Of a DNA stretch of 64,000 bases, positions 25,582 through 34,600 are shown one piece after another (positions within the stretch are counted from its first letter, which is position 1; every line of letters starts with the position of its first letter). The notes beneath the pieces are model-generated. The model had not been told where the DNA came from. It ran no database searches and worked only from the letters and a program-made list of their open reading frames with translations. The translations under genes and the position numbers were made by a program. Location: assembly GCA_038748775.1 (NCBI GenBank), contig JBCDIT010000003.1, forward strand, positions 292,371 to 356,370. Direction: 5' to 3'. The stretch comes from DAIQNV01 sp038748775 (GTDB taxonomy: Bacteria; Planctomycetota; Phycisphaerae; Phycisphaerales; UBA1924).

Positions 25582-27167
25582 TCGGTATATGCTCGGGCGC
25601 GACGAGCTTGGACGTGCACTACGCATCCAAACCAGCATAGCGAGGCAATCGAGAACAGCCCAGCTACAACAATAGTACTCGCAACGATCGTCCATGGCCT
25701 CCAGATCCCACCGGCATCACCGGTCGCGGTGTCCCAGTCGAATCGGAGAAGGAGTTCCTTGGGTCCTGAGAGCAGTTCAGGATTTGCATCAACCATGCTC
25801 GCGACGTAGGGGTCGAGACTCCAACTTGCCATTCCAAATCCGATTTGCACGCGAGTCCACCGATCCGTGTTTCCTTCTTCCGTCGTGGTGCAGTAATGCG
25901 TGGAAACAATGTATAAACCAGCGGTGCCAACGACGATCGCAAGCAGAACGAAGCGAAGCATCCCAGTGATCTTGGCCCAAACCGATTGCGTTCCAGCCAC
26001 AACGACCGCTCCGCTCAAAGCGCCCAAAACCGGAAGCCCGACTTCGGCGGGCGGCTGAGCCAGCAAGAGACCCACCGGCAGAAACGCGCCGGCGACCGCC
26101 GCCGCGACCCATCGTCCGCCCGACTCGGGCGAGTCTGAACGCTCCCGAGGAATCTCGTGCTTATCGATGACGCGAGCCAACACACGCAACTCTGCACACA
26201 TTTCTTCCAACGTGATGCGAGAATGAGACGGTATAGAAGCGCTCGATATTAGTTCTCGAACTTTAGCTTCAAGGGTGCCGCTTGGTGAATCCCGGTATCT
26301 TTGATTCGGCGCTTCGGATGGCTCGGGCGCGTCGCCCGTAATCATCTGATAGAGACACATCGCAATCGCGAACGTGTCGCCAGACTGTGTTCCAAACTCA
26401 TCCTCGGGGGTATATCGTGGCGTCCCCCCACGAGGGCGCTTCGCATCCGTATCGGTGAGCAACCCATGGTCCGTCAATTGCCAGTGATCACCGACGCGAA
26501 TGACGTTCTCTGGCTTGATGTCGCTGTGCGAGACGCCATTCTCGATGAGATGACGAGCACCTTCTGCCATCGCCAACGCGATCTTGACCGCGTCCTCAAC
26601 CGGAAGTCTGCGATTCCGCTCAATCCACACGGCGAGGGTGAGCGCGCGATAGTCGCCGCCTCTCGCGTCCGCTTTCAACCCGCGCGCGTTGTCCGCAAGC
26701 GGCATGATGCAGTACAAACAATCATTCCACTCGCCTACGTGCTGTACCGCGCACACGTTCTTGTGCCACAGAACGCGGTTTCGCAGTTCACGAAGGCCTT
26801 CCAGTTCCACGACAGTTCGATCACGGATGATCTTTAGTGCTACCAACGTGTCATCCGTTCTGTTGCGGGCGAGAACAACTTCACCGAAGGCCCCTGCTCC
26901 GATTGACGACACGAACTCAAATCCGTCCGGAACTCGGGGATCCGTGAATCCAACGCTGGTGCTACGCACAGCCTCAAGGTCGGCCGTTCGCTCTGCGGCT
27001 GTGACAGCGTCGTCGAGCTCTGCTACGGCCATTTCGGCCCTTAGCCGCCTCTTTACCTCCTCAATCATCCGGTCGTTGCCGCGGCAAACCCCCTTGAGCC
27101 AAACTTCGCGGTCCGCCGGCGATTTGCTCCGAGCACCATCAACAATCTTGTCTATGTTTTCATGCAT
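25578..27167 (-). CDS. membrane-anchored Ser/Thr protein kinase, divergent catalytic loop
   Basis: A 529-residue Hanks-type kinase. The Gly-rich loop IGAGAFGEV is near residue 91, the ATP lysine is in LVALKII near 112, and the catalytic loop is HSDIKPEN with Asp216 where the family has HRD. The metal-binding DFG is DHG in LTDHGLL, and GTPRYTPED is the activation-segment end. So the core acid residues are present but two motif positions differ, and activity may be altered. A cytosolic N-terminal 75 residues precede it. The C-terminal 170 residues hold four membrane segments and an outside loop with no known sensor domain. A divergent ECF sigma factor gene and a coupled lipoprotein gene suggest a signalling module. 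Confidence 0.88.
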   Translation of the reverse strand: MHENIDKIVDGARSKSPADREVWLKGVCRGNDRMIEEVKRRLRAEMAVAELDDAVTAAERTADLEAVRSTSVGFTDPRVPDGFEFVSSIGAGAFGEVVLARNRTDDTLVALKIIRDRTVVELEGLRELRNRVLWHKNVCAVQHVGEWNDCLYCIMPLADNARGLKADARGGDYRALTLAVWIERNRRLPVEDAVKIALAMAEGARHLIENGVSHSDIKPENVIRVGDHWQLTDHGLLTDTDAKRPRGGTPRYTPEDEFGTQSGDTFAIAMCLYQMITGDAPEPSEAPNQRYRDSPSGTLEAKVRELISSASIPSHSRITLEEMCAELRVLARVIDKHEIPRERSDSPESGGRWVAAAVAGAFLPVGLLLAQPPAEVGLPVLGALSGAVVVAGTQSVWAKITGMLRFVLLAIVVGTAGLYIVSTHYCTTTEEGNTDRWTRVQIGFGMASWSLDPYVASMVDANPELLSGPKELLLRFDWDTATGDAGGIWRPWTIVASTIVVAGLFSIASLCWFGCVVHVQARRARAYTE

Positions 27168-27270
27168 CGATGTCTTGCTTTCAACCCAGAACGGCGCCGA
27201 ATCCTACCGGATCTTCAGAATTGCCTCAAATCGAGACGACAATCGCCCTCTGTTTGTACACGTGGTGTGA

Positions 27271-27837
27271 TCACTTGCGATGCCCCGTCGGGGTCTCCAC
27301 GCGTCCGCCCTGACACAAGACGTTTCGGTCATCGGCCTCGAGCAGTTCGTTCAAGACAGCCCAGAGACCTCTCGCCGGGTCGCCAACCGACTCTGGCACT
27401 CCGAAGCAAGCGATCGGCGGGGGTTGGCAGCCCTGAACCTCGGCCTGAGCCGAGATATCTGCCGCCATCATGACGTGCTCCAGTATCCGCCCCACAAGAA
27501 ACATGGCGGTCGGTCTTGCCGCCGCAACCAACGTCCTGTCGTCTGGATCATAATCGAGCCAGGTCCTCTCTCCAAACACGTCGACGACGAGGCAGCATCC
27601 GGTATCTTGGAACTTCCAACCCGGGGATCCGGCGATCCGCACCCACGGCGACCTCCGATCTGTGGATTCGGACTTCTCGTTTTGAGGAGTCTCCGTCGAG
27701 TGAATCCTTGCAAGAAGGCGCTGGTACGCCGCGTCTGCGTCGATGTGAAGGTCCATCGCCTTTGTGATCCAACGTCCGGCTTGCCGGATCGCCCTTTGGC
27801 GGAAGGCTGATTCTCGTGTGGGATCAGTCATCGTCAT
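27271..27837 (-). CDS. protein of unknown function beside the kinase
   Basis: A 188-residue frame with no signal or membrane segment. A helical N-terminus (REVAFRQRAIRQAGRWITKAM-like) is followed by a beta-rich part with GCCLVVDVFGERTWLDYDPDD. It sits between the divergent sigma factor and the kinase, on the kinase strand, 104 bases upstream of the kinase start. Being upstream of the kinase it may be the first gene of that operon. I do not know the family; an anti-sigma role is conceivable only from position. Confidence 0.6.
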   Translation of the reverse strand: MTMTDPTRESAFRQRAIRQAGRWITKAMDLHIDADAAYQRLLARIHSTETPQNEKSESTDRRSPWVRIAGSPGWKFQDTGCCLVVDVFGERTWLDYDPDDRTLVAAARPTAMFLVGRILEHVMMAADISAQAEVQGCQPPPIACFGVPESVGDPARGLWAVLNELLEADDRNVLCQGGRVETPTGHRK

Positions 27838-27935
27838 CGTTTCGCACTCCCAAGCGGGTATCCGTCCGCTTCTACACTCACAGGTGAAAGCGACGAGGAT
27901 CTCGGACACAGCGTCGGATTTTTTTGGAGGCTTCC

Positions 27936-28490
27936 ATGGGGGAGTGGGGATCGATTACACATCTACTCGCGAGAATTCGAGATGATGAGTCCGCCGCACG
28001 CGACATCCTCTTCGAACGTATTTACGAGGAACTCAAGGCAATGGCAACGCGACGCGTCGCTCAAGAACGGCGACTCCCGATCCATGAAGGTGGCGCAACC
28101 GATCTCGTCCACGACGCGTTTGCGAAGCTGTCAGCCGACGATCACGAGAATCGACGCCATCTCTTCTTCGCTTATGCCCGCGCCATGCAACAAGAACTCA
28201 TCACCAAGGCACGTCGCGAGTTCGCGGCGAAGCGGCGCGGTGATCGCAAACATGTATCGATCGGGGAATTCCAGGCGTCGACCGAAGCACCTCTTATCAA
28301 ATTACTCAGCGTGAATGAGATGATGACGAAGCTCGAGTCGGAGTTTCCGCGGGTGGCACAGGTCGTCAGACTTAAAATCTTTGGCGGTTTGCGGAATGCC
28401 GAAATTGCCGAAGTCATGGGTCTTGATGAACGTACGGTACGAAGGGATTGGAAGCTTGCGCGAGATACCCTGCGCGATTGGGCGACCTAG
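27936..28490 (+). CDS. ECF RNA polymerase sigma factor (planctomycete/acidobacterial type)
   Basis: A 184-residue sigma factor with region 2 near residues 10-80 (LFERIYEELKAMATRRVAQER, then ATDLVHDAFAKL) and region 4 near 125-180 (EFPRVAQVVRLKIFGGLRNAEIAEVMG, VRRDWKLARD). This is the pattern of the TIGR02999 sigma group, often encoded beside Ser/Thr kinases. GGAGG at 27926-27930 fixes the ATG at 27936. No anti-sigma gene with a zinc motif follows. It is divergent from the kinase operon, and its 3' end overlaps the comEC end by 77 bases on the opposite strand. Confidence 0.9.
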   Translation: MGEWGSITHLLARIRDDESAARDILFERIYEELKAMATRRVAQERRLPIHEGGATDLVHDAFAKLSADDHENRRHLFFAYARAMQQELITKARREFAAKRRGDRKHVSIGEFQASTEAPLIKLLSVNEMMTKLESEFPRVAQVVRLKIFGGLRNAEIAEVMGLDERTVRRDWKLARDTLRDWAT

Positions 28491-31053
28491 GTGACAAATG
28501 CCGACCCGGTCGAGTTGCTGAACCTCCCCGGAGTGATCCATCTTTGAGGACTTCAACCCAAGCGGCACCGTCTCGCGCCGTAACCCACCACGCACCGCCC
28601 GCGCCTTCGAGGTGTGTTCGCACCGGCCCCCACCGCTCGTCGCTCGCCGATGACTCTGCTCGCCGGCGACCCGTCGACTGCAAGACAATCGTTGGTGTCA
28701 CCGCTTCGACGAACGCCGACGCCGCGTCGTGCCAGCCGCCGTGGTGCGGGAGTTCCAAGATGTCGGCATCGATCGTGGATGGATCTTGCATGAGCCGGAT
28801 GCTCGCGGCCCGTTGAATGTCTCCGGTCAGCAAGACCGATCGCGGCCCGTCGTCGGTGTGCACCTCAAGGCGGAGCACCGCCGAGCGGTCGTTCTCTTCG
28901 AACGCTCGCGCGTCGGGCTGAGGCCATAGAAAGACGCCCGAGGCGGATCCGATCGGCACCGTTGCGCCGCGCTCAATCGGCACCACCGGCACGCGGTCCT
29001 CCGAGAGCATGGTCAATAGCCTCGCGCCGGCATCGCTCGATTCGAGCGCGACGAGAGAAGCGTCTGGCACGAGCACACGCCCGATGCCCACCGTCGCAGA
29101 AACATCGGGCACGAAGACGTAGTGGTCGACGTTCGCGTGCGTTACGACGAGCGTCTCGATTTCGTCAACACCGAGCGCCCGGAGACTCTTCGGGATGGTC
29201 CGCGCGCCGAGACCCGGCGTGAGCGAGCCGCAGTCCCACGCGAGCGTCTCGCCGGCGCTGCGAACGATGATGCAGGTGCCGTCGCCGACGTCGAGCATGT
29301 CGATGCGGAGGACCACGTCTTTCGACAAGCGGGCGGCGAAATGGGCCTCGGTCACCGCCCAGACCAGCACCAACGCAACCGGTGCCCACGCGGCCGATCG
29401 GGTCCACCGGGCACACCGGCACAGGTTCACCATCGCCACCGTCGCGGCGACCACCCACCACACCGAGACCGAGGGGAGATCGATGCGCCCACCCGGGATC
29501 GACTGGACCGCCTGCGCAATCCACGCGGTGAACGACGCGACCAACACGGCGCCATCACCGATCGCCGCCCCTGCTTGAGGCAACACCAGCCCGATCACAC
29601 ACGCGGCGAAGCCCATCCCGAGCGTCAGGATGACCGCCGGCGTCAACACGAGAACGCCCAGCACCGCGAACGGTGTGAACACCCCGGTGTGCCAAGCGAT
29701 GGCCGGGGCCGCGACGAGCCAGCACGCCAGCGCCGTCATGAACGAACCGCGAAGCACGCGCCACACCGCCCCCCACGCCGACTCGCGGGGGATCTCAACG
29801 TTCAACGCTTGTCCCTGGCCGACGAGCCACGCCGGGCGACGCTCGGACAACCAGATGAGCAGGGCCGTGACGCCCACGCTGAGCTGAGCCCCAAGACTGA
29901 AGACGTCGAGGGGCCTCCACACGATCAGCCCCAGCGTGACCCAACCGAGCAACGTCAACCGGTCGGCGCGCCGCCCACGAAGGTCGGCAACGAGCAACGC
30001 CAGAATGAGCGCCGACGCTCGGACGATCGGGGCCTTCGTGGGCAAGACCAACGCGTACACCAACACGATTGCGCCCACGATCAGTGTGTCGGAGTGGCCT
30101 CGATCGCCCGCGAGTCGCAACAGCACGATCACCCCACCGGCAAGAAGCGTGAGGTGAAACCCAGAGATCGCGAGCAGGTGCGCCGCGCCGGCGTCTCGGA
30201 ACGCGTCTCGGGTGGGCCCAAGCGACGCCGACCCCGTCTCACCCAAGACCAACGCGCGGAGCAGCGCCCGCCCAGGCGTGTCGTCGCCGCCGAGCGCCGC
30301 CCCGAGCCGACCGTGGATCGCAGCCAGAGCGGTCCCGGGCGTCGCTCTTTGCCCGAGCACCTCAACCAATTCGGGCGAAGACAGCGCGAGCCAGCCCACC
30401 CGTCCCTCCATCGCCATCGTGGGCCTCGAATCGCGCTGGCCGGGGTTTCGAGGCGCGCGGGGTGACGAATACCACCCGAGACATCGGACCCGATCGCCCA
30501 CGGACACCTCCGGCATCCCTCCGGAGACCGTCACCTGAAGCACACCCGACGCTCTGTGAACAGCATCGTCGCCGACCAGCCCATCGATGCGTAGCTCGAA
30601 CACGGTCCGGTCAACGGCCTCGTCGGCACCGAAGAGAACGTCGTCGAGGCGCCCATGCGGACGAACCACCGATCGAGGCAACGTTCGCACAATCCCCTCG
30701 ACGCGGACCATCGATGGCGAAGAACCCTCGGTCGAGAGGGAACGATCGAGCCGATCGCTCGGGGTGTCAACGACGCGGAGCGCGGTCCATCCGGCGAACA
30801 CCGCGACGACGCCCAACGCGAGCGCGACGAAAGCCACCACACGCAATCGCGCTGGGGCCGCGATCGCGACCCCGGCCAACGCCGCCGCAACGGTGAACCA
30901 GACGCCCGCCCGCCCCAAATCTTCGGCAAACGGCACAACACTGAGCAGCGTGGGAACGACGTAGGTGACAAGCGTGACACCCAACGACGCCAGGCCAACC
31001 GCGGCCCAGGCATGCGTGCGGGTCAATCGGACAAACGTTGTCTCGCTGCTCAC
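28414..31053 (-). CDS. comEC: ComEC/Rec2 DNA-uptake channel with metallo-beta-lactamase domain
   Basis: An 879-residue inner-membrane protein for DNA transport. An N-terminal pair of membrane segments, an extracytoplasmic domain with a VSVGDRVRCLGWYSSPR segment near 180, and a Competence domain with GDDTPGRALLRALVLGE and LLAISGFHLTLLAGG near 270-300 carry the known features. Eight or so further membrane segments end near 590. A metallo-beta-lactamase-like domain follows, with THANVDHY at 638-645 in place of THxHxDH, so one metal histidine is replaced. That is usual for ComEC, whose lactamase domain varies. The stop lies inside the 3' end of the sigma factor gene. No other com gene is near. 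Confidence 0.93.
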   Translation of the reverse strand: MSSETTFVRLTRTHAWAAVGLASLGVTLVTYVVPTLLSVVPFAEDLGRAGVWFTVAAALAGVAIAAPARLRVVAFVALALGVVAVFAGWTALRVVDTPSDRLDRSLSTEGSSPSMVRVEGIVRTLPRSVVRPHGRLDDVLFGADEAVDRTVFELRIDGLVGDDAVHRASGVLQVTVSGGMPEVSVGDRVRCLGWYSSPRAPRNPGQRDSRPTMAMEGRVGWLALSSPELVEVLGQRATPGTALAAIHGRLGAALGGDDTPGRALLRALVLGETGSASLGPTRDAFRDAGAAHLLAISGFHLTLLAGGVIVLLRLAGDRGHSDTLIVGAIVLVYALVLPTKAPIVRASALILALLVADLRGRRADRLTLLGWVTLGLIVWRPLDVFSLGAQLSVGVTALLIWLSERRPAWLVGQGQALNVEIPRESAWGAVWRVLRGSFMTALACWLVAAPAIAWHTGVFTPFAVLGVLVLTPAVILTLGMGFAACVIGLVLPQAGAAIGDGAVLVASFTAWIAQAVQSIPGGRIDLPSVSVWWVVAATVAMVNLCRCARWTRSAAWAPVALVLVWAVTEAHFAARLSKDVVLRIDMLDVGDGTCIIVRSAGETLAWDCGSLTPGLGARTIPKSLRALGVDEIETLVVTHANVDHYVFVPDVSATVGIGRVLVPDASLVALESSDAGARLLTMLSEDRVPVVPIERGATVPIGSASGVFLWPQPDARAFEENDRSAVLRLEVHTDDGPRSVLLTGDIQRAASIRLMQDPSTIDADILELPHHGGWHDAASAFVEAVTPTIVLQSTGRRRAESSASDERWGPVRTHLEGAGGAWWVTARDGAAWVEVLKDGSLRGGSATRPGRHLSPRSPNRAGYLAQASNPFVPYVHQDP

Positions 31054-31097
31054 GTCCCTCAGCCGTCAACCGAGGCCAGGACGTGTCATTCAAACGG

Positions 31098-32396
31098 TCA
31101 GTTCGTCGTTACGAGCGAGTCGTCGAACGAGCCGGCGAAATCGATGCTGGTGGGCTTCTCCTGTTCGTCGAGCCAGCGCTCGCCATTCGTGCCGTCGGAC
31201 GGAGCGAAGTTGATCCCGTACCGCGGACGCCAGAGGCCTGTGCTCGGCACGTACGAGCCGTCACCGAGGTACTGGCGAACCGCGCGGTCCTTGGTCGAGA
31301 AATAGACCTGGTCCCGACCGGCCGAGTGAACGATGAACTCGCCCCTCGGGCGTGCGGGGTACACGTCGCCGTAGTACACGGTTTGCTGACGCAGTTGCTC
31401 TTCAGCGGGGAAGCTCGGGCTCCCGAGGAACATCGAGAGCATCGCCCCGACCTCGAGATCGCCCGCCATCAGTTCGCCGACGCCCCCGGCGCCGATCAGG
31501 CTCGCCGGGCGGCGTTCCTGGTTGAATGGGCTCAGGTTCATGTTGACGCCGCCGCGACCCAACTCGTTGGCGCGAAGGAAGGCCGCGTTCGAGTTCCACG
31601 CAAACACACGCGGCCCGATGTTGTCGTTCGGCTCGAGACGCCGGGCACCGAATTGTTCTTCGGAGGAGAGCTGACTGAAGACGTCGGTGTTGGCGGCCCA
31701 GATAAGCAGGGGCGTGCCGAACGCGTCGACGAGGTCCGGGAGTTGCAGATCACCCGGCCCCCCGGTGTGACCCTTCGTGCTCCGCGCCGCCTGCTGCACG
31801 CCAGAGCCGTTGGGGTTGGTGCTGAAGTTCGAGGTTTGCTCCTCGAAGAACTCGCCGCTCGGGACGAAGTACGAGTTCGAGCCCGAGCCGATCAGCCCCG
31901 GATTCACGTAGATGTTGGCCGCGATGCCCAGTTGATTCGTGCCCGAATCTTGGTCTTGCCCGGAGACCCGCCCGATGCCCAGATCGGCGGGGCCGACCGG
32001 CACCCGCGATTCGTCGTCTTCGAAGAAGATCGCGTCACTCGACGCGAGGTCGAGCATCACGTTTTCCGCGGCAGACAAGCCTTCCATGCCGCCGATGGGC
32101 CCGGGCAGGTTGCCCCCGCCCCCGTTGTCGCGGGCGCCCATGGCGTCGAGGCTGAAGTAGCCCGGGTAGCGACGCCGGTCGAGACGGAACGTCTCGGCCG
32201 CCGAAGTCAGGTTGGTCATCAGCGTCTGAGACGAGGCCGTGCGTGCCGCGTCGCGGGCGGCGCCGATCGACGGGATGATGATCGACACCACGACCCCGAT
32301 GATCAGGATCACCACGATCAGTTCGGTCAGGCTAAACCCGGGGCGGCCCAGCGAATCGCGGGAACCACACCAGCCCAGTGCACGCGTCGTCGTCAT
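31098..32396 (-). CDS. type IV pilin-like protein (pseudopilin)
   Basis: A 432-residue protein with a prepilin signal: a short basic leader, then GRPG/FSLTELIVVILIIGVVVSII, cleaved after the Gly with Phe methylated and Glu at position +5. The hydrophobic helix is followed by a long soluble domain of about 370 residues with a Gly-rich loop (GARDNGGGGNLPG) and no recognisable enzyme motif. Much larger than the 140-170-residue GspG/PilA proteins. In planctomycetes similar pseudopilins are numerous and their job is open; a secretion or pilus component is the usual guess. It is in front of comEC on the same strand, 45 bases apart. Confidence 0.85.
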   Translation of the reverse strand: MTTTRALGWCGSRDSLGRPGFSLTELIVVILIIGVVVSIIIPSIGAARDAARTASSQTLMTNLTSAAETFRLDRRRYPGYFSLDAMGARDNGGGGNLPGPIGGMEGLSAAENVMLDLASSDAIFFEDDESRVPVGPADLGIGRVSGQDQDSGTNQLGIAANIYVNPGLIGSGSNSYFVPSGEFFEEQTSNFSTNPNGSGVQQAARSTKGHTGGPGDLQLPDLVDAFGTPLLIWAANTDVFSQLSSEEQFGARRLEPNDNIGPRVFAWNSNAAFLRANELGRGGVNMNLSPFNQERRPASLIGAGGVGELMAGDLEVGAMLSMFLGSPSFPAEEQLRQQTVYYGDVYPARPRGEFIVHSAGRDQVYFSTKDRAVRQYLGDGSYVPSTGLWRPRYGINFAPSDGTNGERWLDEQEKPTSIDFAGSFDDSLVTTN

Positions 32397-32551
32397 CGGG
32401 GTCTCCCTTATCGGGGTCGGGACCGGTCGACGCGGCTTCTTCGGGCGCCGATCGACAGTCCTCTGGTGACTATACGGGCATCGTGGCCAACGGATTCTTC
32501 CGGGGCTTGGTTCGAGCTTCTGACGCCCCGCCCCCGCCCTAGCGTTCCCCG

Positions 32552-32929
32552 ATGACGATCGACCAGCGCGATGCCGTGTTCTTCGATGGGGCGTGCGGCC
32601 TTTGCCGGCGGTCGTCGCGGATTCTCCGCTGGCTGGACTGGCGGCAGCGCCTTCGAATTGTGGACATGAGCACCGTTCCACCAGAGCAACTGCCTGTTGA
32701 CACAGCAGTTGCGATGCAGGGAATGCCGCTCCAAACCTGTGATGGACGTATTTTGATTGGGTTCCCCGCGATGCGTCGTGCGTTGACGCGAACACCGCTC
32801 GGAGCCCCGATCGGGTGGTGTCTTTGGATCCCCGGGATCAGCTCTATCGGACGAAAAGTCTACGGCTGGGTCGCACAGAACCGCCGCCGGGACGCGTGCG
32901 CCGTGTCCCCGAACACCCAAGCGATTTGA
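32552..32929 (+). CDS. DCC family thioredoxin-like protein (DUF393)
   Basis: A 125-residue protein of the thiol-disulfide oxidoreductase DCC family. The name-giving motif is here VFFDGACGLCRRSSRILRWLDW, with both cysteines in C-G-L-C near residue 15. A second block near 65 (DGRILIGFPAMRRALTRTP) matches the family. Members are thought to be small redox proteins; no partner protein is known for certain. It lies 33 bases ahead of the YrdC-like/phosphatase fusion and is probably in one operon with it. Confidence 0.88.
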   Translation: MTIDQRDAVFFDGACGLCRRSSRILRWLDWRQRLRIVDMSTVPPEQLPVDTAVAMQGMPLQTCDGRILIGFPAMRRALTRTPLGAPIGWCLWIPGISSIGRKVYGWVAQNRRRDACAVSPNTQAI

Positions 32930-32962
32930 TCGCGGCGACTGGTTTGCGGATACTTCGATCTG

Positions 32963-34054
32963 GTGCCTGCTGAATCGACGAGTTGGTTGAACACTCCCCA
33001 CGCCGAGCGCGATCGGTCTCTCGCAGACGCGGTCGCGGCGCTCGCACGGGGTGACCTCATCGTCATTCCGACCGAAACCATCTACGGTGTCGCGGCCTCT
33101 GCGCGGTCCGACGAGGGCGTCAGCAAGCTCCGGCAGCTCAGCCAAACCTCCACCCCGATAACCTGGCACGCTCCGGACGTCGAGTCGATCCGTTCGGTCG
33201 CCGACCTCCCGACGACGGTGCACCGCCGCCTGCTTTCGAAACTCGCCCCCGGGCCAGTTCGGTTCGAGATCGAGCAGTCTTCCGAGCAACTCGCCCGAAT
33301 CCGTGCCAAGCTTGGCATCGGTGAAGGGGTCATCGACGACGGCGCCACCCTCCATGCGAGGATCCCGAGGCACCCGGCGGCCCGGGCCCTGCTCGCCGCG
33401 GCCGACGGCCCGGTGGTGGCCGAGAGGCTGGGTGTTTTGGGCGCCGCTGCCGAAGACCGGGCGCCGGCGCCGACCGAAGGGGTCGCGCAGGTCATCGACG
33501 CCGGCCAGGTCGATGGCCGCCCGAGCACAACGGTGCGTTTGAGCTCCAACGGGGCATTTATGGTCGTACCGGGGGGGGCGGTCGATGAGCAGGTCGTGCT
33601 CGCGGCGCTCGAACGCACCATCCTGTTTGTCTGCACCGGCAACACGTGCCGGAGCCCGATGGCCGAGGCGATCGCGAGGGGCGTGGTGGCCTCACGCCCT
33701 GCCGATGGGATGACGACGACCGTCCGCTCGGCGGGCGTCGCGGCGGGCCCGGGCCACGCCGCGACCCGTGACGCGGTCGTCGCTGTCGAAGCCCTCGGGT
33801 ACGAGCTCGCCGACCACCGCAGTCAGCCGGTGACCGAAGGGCTCGTGAAGGGTGCGGAGACGATCTACACGATGACCGATGACCACCGGCGGGCGTTGCT
33901 CTCGCTCGATCCGACGCTCGAAGACCGCGTCGAGAGGCTCGACCCCGAGGGCGACATCCCGGATCCGATCGGCGGCTCGCTCGCGCTCTATGAGAAGACC
34001 GCTCGGCGTATCGAGGAGGCCATCCGTCGTCGCTTGCTGGAGCTCGAGCCATGA
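32963..34054 (+). CDS. YrdC-like domain fused to low-molecular-weight protein-tyrosine phosphatase
   Basis: A 363-residue fusion. Residues about 17-205 resemble the Sua5/YrdC fold (LARGDLIVIPTETIYGVAASA), but the usual Lys-Gly-Arg-Pro..Lys-Pro-Leu block and the Ser-Ala-Asn motif near the end are missing, so ATP and threonine binding are doubtful. Residues about 216-363 are an apparently intact low-molecular-weight phosphatase: the P-loop is Cys224-T-G-N-T-C-Arg230-S, and the acid is in DPEGDIPDPIGG near 330. In Bacillus separate genes for Sua5, a protein-arginine phosphatase of this family and RpiB are adjacent, the same order as here. The GTG start at 32963 is followed by rpiB overlapping by ATGA. 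Confidence 0.85.
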   Translation: MPAESTSWLNTPHAERDRSLADAVAALARGDLIVIPTETIYGVAASARSDEGVSKLRQLSQTSTPITWHAPDVESIRSVADLPTTVHRRLLSKLAPGPVRFEIEQSSEQLARIRAKLGIGEGVIDDGATLHARIPRHPAARALLAAADGPVVAERLGVLGAAAEDRAPAPTEGVAQVIDAGQVDGRPSTTVRLSSNGAFMVVPGGAVDEQVVLAALERTILFVCTGNTCRSPMAEAIARGVVASRPADGMTTTVRSAGVAAGPGHAATRDAVVAVEALGYELADHRSQPVTEGLVKGAETIYTMTDDHRRALLSLDPTLEDRVERLDPEGDIPDPIGGSLALYEKTARRIEEAIRRRLLELEP

Positions 34055-34509
34055 ACATCGCCATCTCGTCGGACCACAGAGGACGCGACGCCGTCAAGCA
34101 CCTCGCCGATCGGCTCGCCGATGTTGGGCACAACGTGACGGTGATGGGCACGGCGGCCGATGAAGGCCCGACCGACTACCCGGACCAGGCCGCCGAGGTC
34201 GGACGGAGCGTCGCCGACGGGATCAACGCGGCCGGCATCCTCATTTGCGGAACCGGCATCGGAATGTCGATCGCGGCCAACAAGGTCAAAGGCGTGCGCG
34301 CCGCGGCTGTCCACGACGAACTCACGGCGCAACTCAGCCGGAGCCACAACGACGCCAACGTCCTGTGCGTGTCGGCCGACCTCCTCGGCGAACGGAAGAT
34401 CGACGAGATCGTCGACATCTGGCTCCGAACCGACTTTGAGGGCGGGCGTCACGAGCGCCGGGTCAGCAAGATCGGGGCTCTCGAGTGCACGGTCGAGCCC
34501 AAGACCTAG
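34051..34509 (+). CDS. rpiB: ribose-5-phosphate isomerase B
   Basis: A 152-residue enzyme of the RpiB/LacAB family that interconverts ribose 5-phosphate and ribulose 5-phosphate in the pentose phosphate pathway. It begins MNIAISSDHRG and has the active-site cysteine in ILICGTGIGMSIAANKV near residue 68, the phosphate-binding HNDANVLCVSAD near 100, and a C-terminal FEGGRHERRVSKI tail, all typical. Its ATG overlaps the stop of the phosphatase fusion. A copy of the 3'-end repeat begins two bases after its stop. Confidence 0.95.
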   Translation: MNIAISSDHRGRDAVKHLADRLADVGHNVTVMGTAADEGPTDYPDQAAEVGRSVADGINAAGILICGTGIGMSIAANKVKGVRAAAVHDELTAQLSRSHNDANVLCVSADLLGERKIDEIVDIWLRTDFEGGRHERRVSKIGALECTVEPKT

Positions 34510-34510
34510 A

Positions 34511-34593
34511 TTTGACCGCTCCGTAGCGGCCTCCGGCCGCACACTCGCTTGCGGAACCCGGACGTGTCACGCTCCATGTTCAGCGAAGGCACT
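34511..34593 (+). repeat. 3'-end repeat, copy A (short form)
   Basis: Starts immediately after the rpiB stop, on the same strand. It shares with the other copies GCTCCGTAGCGGCCTCCGGC, CACACTCGCTTGCGGAACCC and a terminal TTCAGCGAAG, but lacks the middle hairpin of about 45 bases. The hairpin GCGGCC/GGCCGC is present. It ends about 10 bases from the stop of the convergent PQQ-repeat gene. Confidence 0.8.
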
Positions 34594-34600
34594 TTAGATC

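Noticed and set aside
29122..30465. A 447-codon plus-strand frame opposite comEC.
   Set aside because: Arg/His/Gln-rich antisense shadow; comEC membrane and lactamase motifs are on the minus strand.
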